64,000 bases of DNA from SLRI01 sp964393275 (GCA_964393275.1 CAYMTA010000013.1:26117-90116); one strand, 5' to 3'. Shown: positions 28,849 to 37,041, counted from the stretch's first letter. The notes: generated by a model from the letters alone, not told the origin. Numbers and translations are program-made.

Positions 28849-28963
28849 CCTCAAAAGACGACTTTTCGAAGGGGCTCTTAGAGCCTGCATCAAGATGTCG
28901 AAAGCCCATTCCTTGGCCGAATACCACCATCAATCGGCCACAAACAAAGAAGGACGATCGAGC

Positions 28964-30094
28964 ATGAAACGAGCAAGTCAACCCCGGCGGGTCGCGAAGG
29001 CGCTAACCGTTCAGATGAATTGGGCGCATTTCCGGAACGGCCTGTTCCTGGCACTCGCAACTGTTGTCCTCGTTCTAGGCGGCGCAGCAAACGCGCAGGA
29101 ACTTTCGCCAGCCCTGACCCACGGCGTTGTCTTTACTGCCGACGAATACGGCTCCAGCATCAGCCGGATCAATCTGGCGACCGGCGGGGTCGTGACCGTC
29201 CCTGCGACGATACAGCCACACAATATCCAGATTTCGCCAGATGGTACGGTGCTGCTGGCTGTGGGCAACGCCATGTCGAACGATGGTGCGGCGCAAGGCG
29301 GCCATGGCAATGGTCATGCCATGGCGGAAATGGCTGGCAGCGAAGTTCCTGGCGAGCTTGTTCTGTTCGATCCGCAAGATATGGAGGCTGGCCCGGTCGC
29401 ACGAATTGCCGTCGGGATGCATCCTGCCCATGTCACTACTGACCGTGCCGGGGAACGTGCCTTCGTGACCAATGCCGGGGACGATACGCTCAGCGTCGTC
29501 GACCTCGCCTCGCGCACTGTTGTCGCCACTCGGCCCACAGGCGAATATCCGCACGGTCAACGATCCAGCCCCGACGGCAGCCTGCTCCTGGTTGCCAACG
29601 TGAATGGTGGCACGGTTTCGGTTTTCGATACGGTCACATTGCAAGAGCTGGCCAGAATTGCGGTCGGCGCCACGCCGGTGCAGGTGGGATTCATTCCGGA
29701 CGGCAGCCTCGCCTATGTCTCGCTGCGCGATGTCAATCAGGTGGCGGTGATCGACATGGAAACGCGAACGGTCGTCGCTACCGTTGACGTGGGCCGCAAC
29801 CCTATCCAGGTCTTTGCGACCCCGGATGGGCGGTTTGTCTATGTGGCCAATCAGGGCACCGAGGCGAACCCCGACGACACCGTTTCCGTGATCGAGGTTT
29901 CGACAAACAGCGTCGTGGCGACGATCCAGACCGGGCGCGGAGCGCATGGCGTGGTGGTCAGCGACGATGGCGCGAATGTCTTCGTGACCAACATCATTGA
30001 TGCAACCGTTGCCGTGATCGATGTGGCAACACAAACCGTCGTAGCGCGGGTGCCGGTCGGCAAGGGGCCGAACGGCATCACCTACCTGCCCTGA
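28964..30094 (+). CDS. Secreted YVTN-type beta-propeller repeat protein
   Basis: A 376-aa exported protein. An N-terminal basic region precedes a hydrophobic signal segment (about 24-42, ending GGAANA-QE). It is followed by about seven 40-residue blades of the form V-x-V-I-D-x-x-T-x-x-V-V-A-T-I-x-x-G, with SPDG turns, as in YncE/YVTN or surface-layer propellers. A His/Met-rich loop (AAQGGHGNGHAMAEMAG, about 113-129) could bind metal, which suits the metal-pump genes nearby but is speculative. The start ATG follows AAGGA by 9 nt; an ATG at 29014 is an alternative. Its coding sequence is less GC-biased than the flanking core genes, which hints at transfer. Confidence 0.82.
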   Translation: MKRASQPRRVAKALTVQMNWAHFRNGLFLALATVVLVLGGAANAQELSPALTHGVVFTADEYGSSISRINLATGGVVTVPATIQPHNIQISPDGTVLLAVGNAMSNDGAAQGGHGNGHAMAEMAGSEVPGELVLFDPQDMEAGPVARIAVGMHPAHVTTDRAGERAFVTNAGDDTLSVVDLASRTVVATRPTGEYPHGQRSSPDGSLLLVANVNGGTVSVFDTVTLQELARIAVGATPVQVGFIPDGSLAYVSLRDVNQVAVIDMETRTVVATVDVGRNPIQVFATPDGRFVYVANQGTEANPDDTVSVIEVSTNSVVATIQTGRGAHGVVVSDDGANVFVTNIIDATVAVIDVATQTVVARVPVGKGPNGITYLP

Positions 30095-30148
30095 AATTTC
30101 ACGCCCGCACGCCGGGAGCGACTGTGCTCGCGGCGTGCGGGCCTTGGC

Positions 30149-30361
30149 GCCTGTCCGAGAAGTTTATGAGGCATTTCACTGCTTGGCAGTGAGCAGATGC
30201 GAGGAGTTGATCGGCCGTCGATGCAGCGCATCGTCGGACGATCAACGACGAAGCAGGTGCCGCTGCCAAGCTCACCTCCGGTTGGCTCACGACCGGCGCC
30301 GGCTTCGCGCCGACGGTCGATCGTAAGCCAATGAAATGCCCCATAAATTTCTCGGACAGGC
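30149..30361. mobile_element. 213-bp MITE-like element with 30-bp inverted ends
   Basis: The left end (30149-30178, beginning GCCTGTCCGAGAAG) and right end (30332-30361, the inverted copy) match at 28 of 30 positions. The interior is about 150 bp, has no credible ORF, and contains a small hairpin CACTGC/GCAGTG next to the left end. No clear target duplication is seen. This is the structure of a non-autonomous miniature element mobilised by a transposase elsewhere. The related full-length IS is not identifiable from this window. Confidence 0.75.
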
Positions 30362-30384
30362 TCCCAATGGAAAGGGAACCAATA

Positions 30385-30780
30385 ATGCGCAAGCTGATGA
30401 TCGCGACCGCTCTCGCGGCGCTGCCCCTCGTGGCCGCGGCCGCCGGGGCCGACGGCGTCTGGAGGACGGCCTCGAACGACGACGGCGCCTGGCTCGAGGT
30501 CACCATCGCCCCCTGCGCCGCGGACGCCTCGCTCGCCTGCGGCACGATCACCAAGGCGGTCACGAAGGCAGGCGAGGATCCTGGCTACGTGAATCTTGGC
30601 AAGCCGATCGTCGAGAACATGAAATCCGACGGTGCCGGCAATTACACGGACGGCACGATCTGGGATCCCGAGAGCGACAAGACCTACAACTCCAAGATGA
30701 CCCTCAAAGGCGACACGCTCGATGTCGAGGGTTGCATTTTGTTTCTCTGCAGCGGCCAGGACTGGACGAGGGTCGAATAG
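30385..30780 (+). CDS. DUF2147 family periplasmic protein
   Basis: A 131-aa exported protein: signal peptide (residues 1-20, ending AAAAGA) followed by the DUF2147 pattern DGVWRTASNDDGAWLEVTIAPC, CGTIT, GTIWDPESDKTYNSKMTLKGD, and a C-terminal Cys pair (GCILFLCSGQDWTRV). Function is unknown. The lipocalin-like beta sheet and conserved WxDPxxxKxYx motif are family traits. The start is taken at the ATG followed by RKLMIATAL. The frame is open further back into the MITE right end, 23 bp upstream, but that part is not signal-peptide-like. Confidence 0.85.
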   Translation: MRKLMIATALAALPLVAAAAGADGVWRTASNDDGAWLEVTIAPCAADASLACGTITKAVTKAGEDPGYVNLGKPIVENMKSDGAGNYTDGTIWDPESDKTYNSKMTLKGDTLDVEGCILFLCSGQDWTRVE

Positions 30781-30985
30781 ACCCGCGGCGGGCCAAGGTC
30801 GCCAGGGCCATCCTGCCGCGAGGTCGAGCCGGATGCCGGAGCGCGCTTGCTCGCCAGGCGCTTGGGCCGGCCGCCCATGCGTCCCATCGCCCTCGAATGT
30901 CCCTCATGCTGTCGATGGCTGCCATCGCGCGAACTCGCAAAGCCCCCGCGCGCCGGCGCGGGCACTCCCGGTAATGAACAGGCGC

Positions 30986-32944
30986 TCACGTCCTTGCGGT
31001 GGCGGCCGCGGGCCCGTGGGCGGCCCGTCCCCGGCCGCCGCGACCGTCAGCGGCAGGCTTGGACACTCCGGGCACCCGCAGAAGCCGCATGCCATTGGCA
31101 ATGACGATCAGCACCGAGAGCTGGTGCACGAGCATCCCGCCCGCCATGTGGACATGGCCGCTGAAGACGCCTGCGAGCAGCCCCGCCGCCGTCAGCAGCG
31201 CGATCACCAGGTTCTGGCGCATGTTGCCCAGCGTCGCGCGCGAGATCGCCATCGCCTCGGGGATCTTGCCCAGATCATCCTTGAGCAGGGCGATGTCGGC
31301 CGTCTCGATGGCGACGTCGCTGCCCGCGGCGCCCATGGCGATGCTGGTGTCGGCGGCCGCCAGCGCGGGAGCGTCGTTGATGCCGTCTCCGACCATCGCG
31401 ACATGTGCGCCGCCGGCCTTCATCTTGCGGATAAGCTCCAGCTTGTCCTCGGGCATCAGGCCGGCGTGGATCTCGTCGATGCCGACTTCGCGGGCGATGG
31501 CCTCGGCCGCCCCATGCTGGTCGCCGGTGAGCATCGCGACGCGGCGGATCCCGATGGCGCGCAGGCGGGCGATCGCGTCCCTGGCACCCTCGCGAGCCAT
31601 GTCGGAAAGACCCAGCAGCCCGATCAGCCGTCCGTCCGCCGCCACCAGAATCGGCGTCTGACCGGCTGACAGCAATCGGTCCAGCCCGGCTTCGCCATCA
31701 GTGCCCAGCGGGATGCCGAGCTGGTCCATCAGGCGACGGTTGCCGGCGGCGACCAGGCGTCCTTCGATGCGAGCGCTTATGCCCATGCCGGCGTGCTCCT
31801 CCAGCGCCTCGGGCGTGGGCAGCGAACCCTGCTTGCGGCCAGCCTCGACGATGGGACGGCCGAGCGGGTGATCCGAGCCGGCCTCGGCCGACGCGGCCAG
31901 GCGCAACAGATCGTCCTCTGTCGTGCCGTCGAGCGCGACCAAGCTGACCAGACGCGGCTTTCCTTCCGTCAGCGTGCCGGTCTTGTCGAGGGCGAGCGTG
32001 TCGATCCGCCCCGCGCTTTCCAGATGCTGTCCGCCCTTGATGAGGATGCCGCTGCGCGCGGCCCGGCCGATGCCGGCGATGATCGACACCGGCGTCGAAA
32101 TCACCAGCGCGCCGGGGCAGCCCACGACCAGCAGCGTCAGCGCCAGCCGGATATCCTGCGTGAAGGCGAAGGCGAGGACCGCAAGCCCGACAATCGAGGG
32201 CGTATACCACTGCGCGAAACGCTCGATCATGCGCTGGCTCGGGGCCCTTTCCTCCTGCGCTTCCTCGACGCGCTGGATGATGCGGGCCAACGTGGTGTCG
32301 GCGCCGACCTTGGTGGCGCGAATGCGCAGCAGGCCGTTCTCGGCGATGGTCCCGGCGTGGACCCGCGCGCCCGGGGCCTTTTCGACGGGCATCGGCTCGC
32401 CGGTGATGGCGGCTTCGCTCACTGCGGCGGTGCCCTCGGTCACCTCGCCGTCAACCGGAATTCGCTGACCGGCCTTGACCAGCAAGATCTCACCCGGCTG
32501 GACCGAATAGGCCGGAACCTCGACCGGTTCGCCATCGCGCAGGACGATCGCTGTTGCCGGGGCGGCGTCCAGCAGTGCCTTCAGCGCGCCGCGGGTCTGA
32601 CCCATGGTCCGCATTTCCAGCCAGGCGCCCAGCATGAAGAGGAAGGTGACGGCGGCCGATTCCCAGACTTCGCCGATCACCAGGGCGCCCACGGCGGCAA
32701 CCGTCACCAACAGCTCGATGCTCAGATGTCTGACCTTCAGCGCCCGCCAGGCGCGCACGGCGATGTCCGAGCCGGCGAGCAGGGCGGCCGCCACCATCAG
32801 CGCCCACCAGAGATCGATCATGCCGAAGCCGTAGCGGGCGATCAGGCCGACCGCGATCAGGCTGCCGCTGCCGATTGTCAGCCAGAAGCGCCGCCGCGCG
32901 GGGTTGGCGAGGGCGCCACTGATGCTCGTGACAAGCCTGCTCAT
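30986..32944 (-). CDS. Heavy-metal P1B-type ATPase with CPG motif
   Basis: Membrane pump exporting a soft or divalent metal using ATP. The 652-aa protein lacks its own N-terminal metal-binding domain, has paired helices at 20-60 and 77-108, the A-domain TGEPM (181-185), the transmembrane metal site GCPGALVIS (CPG at 276-278), the phosphorylation motif DKTGTLT (320-326), SDHPLG, and the hinge VGDGINDAPAL. The third position of the CPx motif is Gly instead of the Cys or His that set metal specificity in characterised CopA/ZntA pumps, so the substrate is uncertain. AAGGAG lies 8 nt before the start. The separate HMA protein is encoded just upstream in the same direction. Confidence 0.92.
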   Translation of the reverse strand: MSRLVTSISGALANPARRRFWLTIGSGSLIAVGLIARYGFGMIDLWWALMVAAALLAGSDIAVRAWRALKVRHLSIELLVTVAAVGALVIGEVWESAAVTFLFMLGAWLEMRTMGQTRGALKALLDAAPATAIVLRDGEPVEVPAYSVQPGEILLVKAGQRIPVDGEVTEGTAAVSEAAITGEPMPVEKAPGARVHAGTIAENGLLRIRATKVGADTTLARIIQRVEEAQEERAPSQRMIERFAQWYTPSIVGLAVLAFAFTQDIRLALTLLVVGCPGALVISTPVSIIAGIGRAARSGILIKGGQHLESAGRIDTLALDKTGTLTEGKPRLVSLVALDGTTEDDLLRLAASAEAGSDHPLGRPIVEAGRKQGSLPTPEALEEHAGMGISARIEGRLVAAGNRRLMDQLGIPLGTDGEAGLDRLLSAGQTPILVAADGRLIGLLGLSDMAREGARDAIARLRAIGIRRVAMLTGDQHGAAEAIAREVGIDEIHAGLMPEDKLELIRKMKAGGAHVAMVGDGINDAPALAAADTSIAMGAAGSDVAIETADIALLKDDLGKIPEAMAISRATLGNMRQNLVIALLTAAGLLAGVFSGHVHMAGGMLVHQLSVLIVIANGMRLLRVPGVSKPAADGRGGRGRAAHGPAAATART

Positions 32945-33023
32945 CCCGTCTCTCCTTTTTCACCATCCTCTCCACACGGGAACCGCCGCGCCGGGTTGCG
33001 GCACGGCGGGCTTGCGGTGGAGG

Positions 33024-33257
33024 TCAGAAGGCCGAAGGCCGCGCCGCGTAGCCGACCCCGCGGATCGTCTCGACCAGCGCATCGACGCTCGACCGGTCAG
33101 GGTCGTGCTCGACCTCGATCCTGCCGGTGTTGAAGCGCACCTTGGCTCCCTCGACGCCGGGCAGGTCGCGCAGGGCCTTTTCGATCGTCGGCACGCAGGA
33201 CGGGCAGGAAAGCTCGTCGCTGCGGAGGATGGTTTTCGTGATGCTGTCATTGGCCAT
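33024..33257 (-). CDS. Small HMA-domain metallochaperone (MerP/CopZ-like)
   Basis: A 77-aa cytoplasmic ferredoxin-fold metal-binding protein. The binding loop reads LSCPSCVPTIEKAL (Cys18 and Cys21), a variant of the usual GMTCxxC with Ser in place of Met-Thr, followed by VRFNTGRIEVEHDP and a C-terminal GVGYAARPS. It precedes the P-type ATPase by 79 bp and probably delivers metal to it, replacing the N-terminal domain the pump lacks. AAGGAG is 7 nt upstream. A leader hairpin GGGCTC/GAGCCC (33278-33294) lies close upstream of the ribosome site. Confidence 0.9.
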   Translation of the reverse strand: MANDSITKTILRSDELSCPSCVPTIEKALRDLPGVEGAKVRFNTGRIEVEHDPDRSSVDALVETIRGVGYAARPSAF

Positions 33258-33353
33258 GATGTTCTCCTTTCCCGGTCGGGCTCTCGGTGAGCCCTGCCTC
33301 TACCGGGGATCTATGTTGCTCCCCTGCGCACTGCGATCGGGGAAACCTGAAAG

Positions 33354-33375
33354 CTTGGCCTGCATGAATGCCAAG
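33354..33375. promoter_or_regulatory. Inverted repeat CTTGGC-N10-GCCAAG upstream of metal-pump operon
   Basis: A 6-bp dyad with a 10-bp spacer lies about 100 bp before the HMA gene, in the only spacer that can hold the promoter of the HMA-ATPase pair. It could bind a dimeric metal-responsive repressor. No such regulator gene is adjacent, so the assignment is tentative. Confidence 0.3.
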
Positions 33376-33419
33376 CCTCGGCGGTTGCTGGCGTGGCGAA
33401 GCGCGCGCTGACGCGTGAC

Positions 33420-33443
33420 GGCGGAGCGCAGTCACGCTCCGCC
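33420..33443 (-). terminator. Hairpin after the DUF6448 gene
   Basis: GGCGGAGCG and CGCTCCGCC form a perfect 9-bp stem with a 6-nt loop, 37 bp past the DUF6448 stop. There is no strong T-run. It would end that transcript before the downstream promoter of the metal-pump pair. Confidence 0.5.
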
Positions 33444-33480
33444 GCCCCACGTCTCGCATCGGCCGGTGCTCGGGCTCCGG

Positions 33481-34068
33481 TCAGTTCCCGGCCAGGGTCT
33501 CGCGGTGCTGATGACTGGCCCCGGCCTCGGCCAGCTGGCTTGCCTGCTCGGCGAAGTGCGTGAACTGCACGTAGGCGTCGACGTACTCGCGGCCCTGCTC
33601 GACGGAGTCCTCCGCCGTCTGGCGCTTCTCGTAAGCCACCGCGAAGCGTTCCTCGACTCCGTGCCGGATCGCCGACGCCAGCTCGTCCGCCAGCGGATCG
33701 ATGTTGCCGTCCTCCAGAGCCTGGTCGGCGGCGGCGATGGCCGGCTCGACGCTGCCCGCCGGCTTGAGCCCGGTGAAGCCCTCGCCCTCGGTCGCGCGGT
33801 GGACCCGAACCAGGGTTTCGAAGAAATACCGGTCGGCAACGGCCCTGGCGGTGTCGGATTCATCGCGAACCACCAGCGTCATATCGAAAGCGCTTCTGAT
33901 CTCGCCCTCGTCCTCCGCGGCGACCCACTTGAGGACCGGGGTCACGTCCTGCGCCTCGAGTGCGCGCTGCGCGTCCTGGACGACCGGACCGCCGATGCTG
34001 TCGCAGTGGGCGAATGCCGGGCTGGCGAGAAGGCCGAGGGCTGCGGTGGTCATGAGTAGTCTACGCAT
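33481..34068 (-). CDS. DUF6448 family periplasmic protein
   Basis: A 195-aa exported protein. A signal peptide ends ASPAFA, then mature HCDSIGGPVVQDAQRALE, a strongly conserved N-terminus of the DUF6448 family. The rest is largely helical, includes EFFETLVRVHRATEGEGFTG-like sequence, and ends with a His-containing tail (ASHQHRETLAGN). Function is unknown. A mature N-terminus beginning with His-Cys-Asp looks metal-binding, which would match the adjacent metal-pump genes (inference). AAGGAG sits 7 nt before the ATG. It diverges from the LysR gene. Confidence 0.8.
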   Translation of the reverse strand: MRRLLMTTAALGLLASPAFAHCDSIGGPVVQDAQRALEAQDVTPVLKWVAAEDEGEIRSAFDMTLVVRDESDTARAVADRYFFETLVRVHRATEGEGFTGLKPAGSVEPAIAAADQALEDGNIDPLADELASAIRHGVEERFAVAYEKRQTAEDSVEQGREYVDAYVQFTHFAEQASQLAEAGASHQHRETLAGN

Positions 34069-34122
34069 GGGAATGCTCCTTTTGCTTGCCATTCTTTGGC
34101 GCGGCTGCCTTGGCGCCTTGCC

Positions 34123-34146
34123 TTGATAGACAAGCTATGCTGTCAA
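34123..34146. promoter_or_regulatory. Dyad in the divergent DUF6448/LysR spacer
   Basis: TTGATAG (34123-34129) and CTGTCAA (34140-34146) form an inverted repeat with one mismatch, in the 118-bp spacer between divergent genes. LysR-type regulators characteristically bind such imperfect dyads next to their own start, so this is the likely operator of the adjacent regulator. Confidence 0.45.
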
Positions 34147-34186
34147 ACTAAGAAAGTGATTGGCGATAAGTGAAAGCTCGTCTTGC

Positions 34187-35113
34187 ATGGATGCACAGCA
34201 TGAAAACTGGGACGACCTTCGCCTGTTTCTTGCCGTGGCGCGCGCAGGCTCGCTCTCCGGGGCGGCGCGGGCGCTGGGGGTGAACCACTCGACGGTGTTC
34301 CGCCGCATCGGCGCCTTCGAGGAGGCGATCGGCGTGCGGCTCTTCGACCGGCTGCCGAACGGCTACATGCTCACCGCGGCCGGAGAGGAGATGCGGGACA
34401 GCACCTTGCGCATCGAGGAGGAGATCGCCGCCCTCGGCCGCAAGGTCACCGGCCAGGATCTGAGACTGAGCGGAACGGTGCGGATCACCACCGTCGACAT
34501 GCTGGCGCTGTGGCTCCTGCCGCGGCATCTCGCGGCTTTCCGGGAGGCCTATCCGGGCATCGAGATCGAGCTGATGGTCGGCAATGCCACGCTGAGCCTC
34601 AGCCGGCGCGAGGCCGACGTGGCGCTGCGCGTCGACAACCAGCCGCCGGAGACACTGGTCGGCCGCCGCGTCGGACGCCTCGCCTTCGCCATCTACCGTT
34701 CCGCCACCAGGTGCTCGCACGACACCGAGGCACCGCTGCCGGAACAGCCTTGGATCGGCTTCGATACCGAGCACGCGGCCCTTGCCCGCCGCTTCGCCGA
34801 GCTCCTGCCCGAGGTGCGCCCGGTCTACCGCGTGAACTCGGTAGCCGCGGCGATCGCGGCCACGAAGGCGGGCATCGGCCTCGCGCCCCTGCCTTGCGGC
34901 CTCGCCGATCTTGAGCCTGATCTCGTGCGTATCGGGGAATTGCCCGAGACCTTCACGCTCGACCTTTGGCTGCTGACTCACGAGGACCTGCGCCGAACCG
35001 CGCGCATCCGCGCCTTTCTCGATTTCCTCGCCGAGGCCCTGGCAAAGGAAGCACGCCTGTTGGCGGGCGCGGCGGCACGGGAAACCTCCACCTCGGCGAC
35101 GCCGGCTTCCTGA
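34187..35113 (+). CDS. LysR-family transcriptional regulator
   Basis: A 308-aa regulator. The N-terminal winged HTH (residues 6-64) shows LRLFLAVARAGSLSGAARALGVNHSTVFRRI and FDRLPNGYMLTAAGEEM. The C-terminal periplasmic-binding-like effector domain contains GTVRITTVDMLALWLLP and ADVALRV. Its variant HTH resembles the subgroup with HSTVxRRI. The ATG at 34187 gives the normal N-terminus; a TTG at 34160 is in frame but lacks support. It probably regulates itself and divergent DUF6448. The C-terminal 20 residues are low-complexity Ala/Ser/Thr. Confidence 0.9.
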   Translation: MDAQHENWDDLRLFLAVARAGSLSGAARALGVNHSTVFRRIGAFEEAIGVRLFDRLPNGYMLTAAGEEMRDSTLRIEEEIAALGRKVTGQDLRLSGTVRITTVDMLALWLLPRHLAAFREAYPGIEIELMVGNATLSLSRREADVALRVDNQPPETLVGRRVGRLAFAIYRSATRCSHDTEAPLPEQPWIGFDTEHAALARRFAELLPEVRPVYRVNSVAAAIAATKAGIGLAPLPCGLADLEPDLVRIGELPETFTLDLWLLTHEDLRRTARIRAFLDFLAEALAKEARLLAGAAARETSTSATPAS

Positions 35114-35451
35114 AGGCTTGCCGCGCCGCCACGCCGGCCTTCACCCACGCAAAAGTGCCGGAGGGGCCGGCGGGGATGATCATCCTCCCCGTGCTCTTGC
35201 CGCCATCCAGCCTCGAGAAGTCGGGCCACGAACCGCTTTCCAAACCCCATCCCGGCAAGCCGCTCGGGGCATTCGGGCGCCAGGCCACCGCCGACAGTCT
35301 CGCCAGCGGTCGGTCACGGTGCTAGCGTTGCCCGATGCGCCCGGGCGCGCGAGGACCCGAGGTCACTCGGGGCCGCGGTGGCATCGAGGGGGTAGTGACC
35401 GAAGCCCCAGGGAACGCCGTTGAATCCGGCGGAGGGTGGAGGCACGTCCCC
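35114..35451. other. Intergenic, no gene recognised
   Basis: About 340 bp between the LysR gene and the next lipoprotein gene. Open frames here on both strands have no recognisable domain, ribosome site or signal peptide. A partial inverted repeat around GGATGATCATCC (near 35174-35185) may act as a LysR terminator. No convincing promoter was found for the downstream gene. Confidence 0.4.
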
Positions 35452-36480
35452 ATGAGTCGGCTGGCGGGTTTTCTCGGTGTCTGCATGGTCGCCGTCGCGA
35501 TGGCGGGCTGCTCGCCTGCCGATCCTGACCTCGACCGTTCGCCGCACCCCGACGTTCGGGCGAGTTGCGAGGACCTTGCCGAGCGCGGCAGCCTGCGGGC
35601 CCTGACCATCAATCTGTTCTTCTCGGAGATCCAGGAACGCGCTCGTCGCCTGCGCGACATCAGCGACTTCATCGCCGCCGAGGGCGTCGATGTCGTGCTG
35701 CTGCAGGAGGTCGTCGGTGGTGTCCTGGCCGGCAGCCGCGGCACGGGCCTCGATCTGCGCGATCTGTTGCGCGATCGGCATGGGCTCGTCTTCGACTCTG
35801 GCACGGCGATCGAGGACGGTGTGCCCGGCCTGCTCACCGTCGCCAACGCCGTCCTGAGCCGCTGCTCGGTGCTCGCCACGCGAAAGGTGGCGCTGCCGGA
35901 GATCGCCGAGCTCGAGATTCTGGGCGGGCGCTTCCGGCTGGGCCGCAATGTCGTCATGGTCCGCCTGCTCGTTCCGGAAATCGGCGAGATCAGCGTCTAC
36001 AACACCCACCTCTGCGCCCGCTGCACGGTCGAGGAGAGGCGCCGGCAGCTCGCCGTGGCGCTGGCCTTTATCGGCGCCAACGAGCACGGCGGCGCGCGGC
36101 CGGTGATCTTCGGCGGCGATCTCAATCTCGACCTCCAGCGCGACGACGGCGCCGAAAGAGCGCTCTACGACCTGATCGCGCGGGCCGGCCTGCGCGACAC
36201 CGCGACCGCGGGCAACGGCGCGGTCGACCGGCTCTGCGCGCAGCCGGCGATGCCGGATGCCTATTGCACGGTCGGCGTCGCCGAGCCCGTGCGGCCGCAT
36301 TCGAGGCGCATCGACTACCTGTTCGTGCGCAATGTGGGCGGGATCGCCAGCCATCGGACCGTGTTCAACCCGGAGGTCGATCCCACGCAACCTGCGGTTT
36401 CAAACCACGCTGGCGTGATGGCCGAGCTGTTCCTGGTCCGGGCCGCCGCACCAGCCGCCGGCAACCCCGGGCGCGACTAG
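35452..36480 (+). CDS. Endonuclease/exonuclease/phosphatase-fold lipoprotein
   Basis: A 342-aa secreted protein of the EEP (DNase I-like) superfamily. It has a lipobox VAMAGC with Cys20, then LTINLFF, VVLLQEV with the metal Glu, TVANAVLSRC, VYNTHLCAR, FGGDLNLDL with the Asp-Asn catalytic pair, and RRIDYLFV, the C-terminal Asp/His region being SNHAGV. It could hydrolyse phosphodiesters of nucleic acid or of lipid (sphingomyelinase-like); the substrate is not determinable. GGAGG lies 9 nt before the ATG. Its TAG stop overlaps the TAG of the convergent gene within one CTAG. Confidence 0.82.
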   Translation: MSRLAGFLGVCMVAVAMAGCSPADPDLDRSPHPDVRASCEDLAERGSLRALTINLFFSEIQERARRLRDISDFIAAEGVDVVLLQEVVGGVLAGSRGTGLDLRDLLRDRHGLVFDSGTAIEDGVPGLLTVANAVLSRCSVLATRKVALPEIAELEILGGRFRLGRNVVMVRLLVPEIGEISVYNTHLCARCTVEERRRQLAVALAFIGANEHGGARPVIFGGDLNLDLQRDDGAERALYDLIARAGLRDTATAGNGAVDRLCAQPAMPDAYCTVGVAEPVRPHSRRIDYLFVRNVGGIASHRTVFNPEVDPTQPAVSNHAGVMAELFLVRAAAPAAGNPGRD

Positions 36481-36872
36481 TCGCCGAACCTGGTCGTGAG
36501 ACGCAGCGTCATGCCGTCGATGTCGAGAACGTTGTCGCTGCTGAGCGGACGAAGGTCCAGGCGCCAGTCCCCGGCCTCAATATAGGGTCCACCCTTGATC
36601 CGCCCATTCTCCTCGCGGAGCCCGAGGCCCAGGGCGCCGCTCCGCCAGGAGACCTCCTTCTCGGGCTGCCATTCGTCCGGCGCTCCCCGAAAGCCACGCT
36701 CGTCCGCGTAGGGCTGGGGCCCGGCGAAGCCACCGGCCGTCGCAAAATCGATGGTCGGAAGATCGAAGCTCACCCAGGCCGGCGTTTTCTTGGTGGGCGA
36801 AGGCCCGTCCTGGGCCAGGGCCAGGGAGCCCGCCGACAACAGCACGGTCACCGTCGCGATCAACCCACGCAT
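36477..36872 (-). CDS. Secreted protein of unknown function
   Basis: A 131-aa product with a clear signal peptide (MRGLIATVTVLLSAGSLALA-QD) and GGGAG 8 nt before the ATG. The mature part is rich in Gly, Trp and charged residues (GGFAGPQPYADERGF, WRSGALGLGLREENGR, GDWRLDLRPLSSDNV) and looks beta-stranded, like a small outer-membrane or periplasmic protein. I do not recognise a family. It converges on the EEP gene with overlapping stop codons. Confidence 0.65.
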   Translation of the reverse strand: MRGLIATVTVLLSAGSLALAQDGPSPTKKTPAWVSFDLPTIDFATAGGFAGPQPYADERGFRGAPDEWQPEKEVSWRSGALGLGLREENGRIKGGPYIEAGDWRLDLRPLSSDNVLDIDGMTLRLTTRFGD

Positions 36873-37041
36873 GGTCGTCTCTCCCGCCACCCGTCCCACC
36901 GGTCGGGCCGCCAGGATGTCCGGCGGCGGAATCGTCGATGAGAACGATTCAAAACTACGGGGATCCTGGTGGCGTTGCAAGCCTTTGTCTGGCCGTTCAC
37001 GGGGATCCCGGTCGGGGCCCCGCCGCCGGCGCGACATTCGT

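Larger units (their letters stand above)
27888..28877 (+). mobile_element. IS5-family insertion sequence (disrupted)
   Basis: A 990-bp element. The outer 18 bp at each end (left from GAGCCCGTTCGAAAAGT, right inverted from GAGCCCCTTCGAAAAGT) are inverted repeats with one mismatch. Inside is one DDE transposase frame. Flanking trinucleotides are TCA (27885-27887) and TTA (28878-28880): both fit the TNA targets used by some IS5-family subgroups, but they are not identical, so no clean target duplication remains. It separates core genes from the accessory island to its right. Confidence 0.85.

Noticed and set aside
28707..28967. Separate small gene after the IS transposase
   Set aside because: It is an alternate frame over the displaced transposase C-terminus and the IS right end.
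34978..35250. Minus-strand gene after LysR
   Set aside because: Arg/Ala-rich shadow frame overlapping the LysR 3' end with no supporting features.
35335..35451. Longer N-terminus for the EEP lipoprotein
   Set aside because: The upstream codons are Gly/Arg-rich without a signal; the ATG at 35452 has a ribosome site and starts a clean lipoprotein signal peptide.
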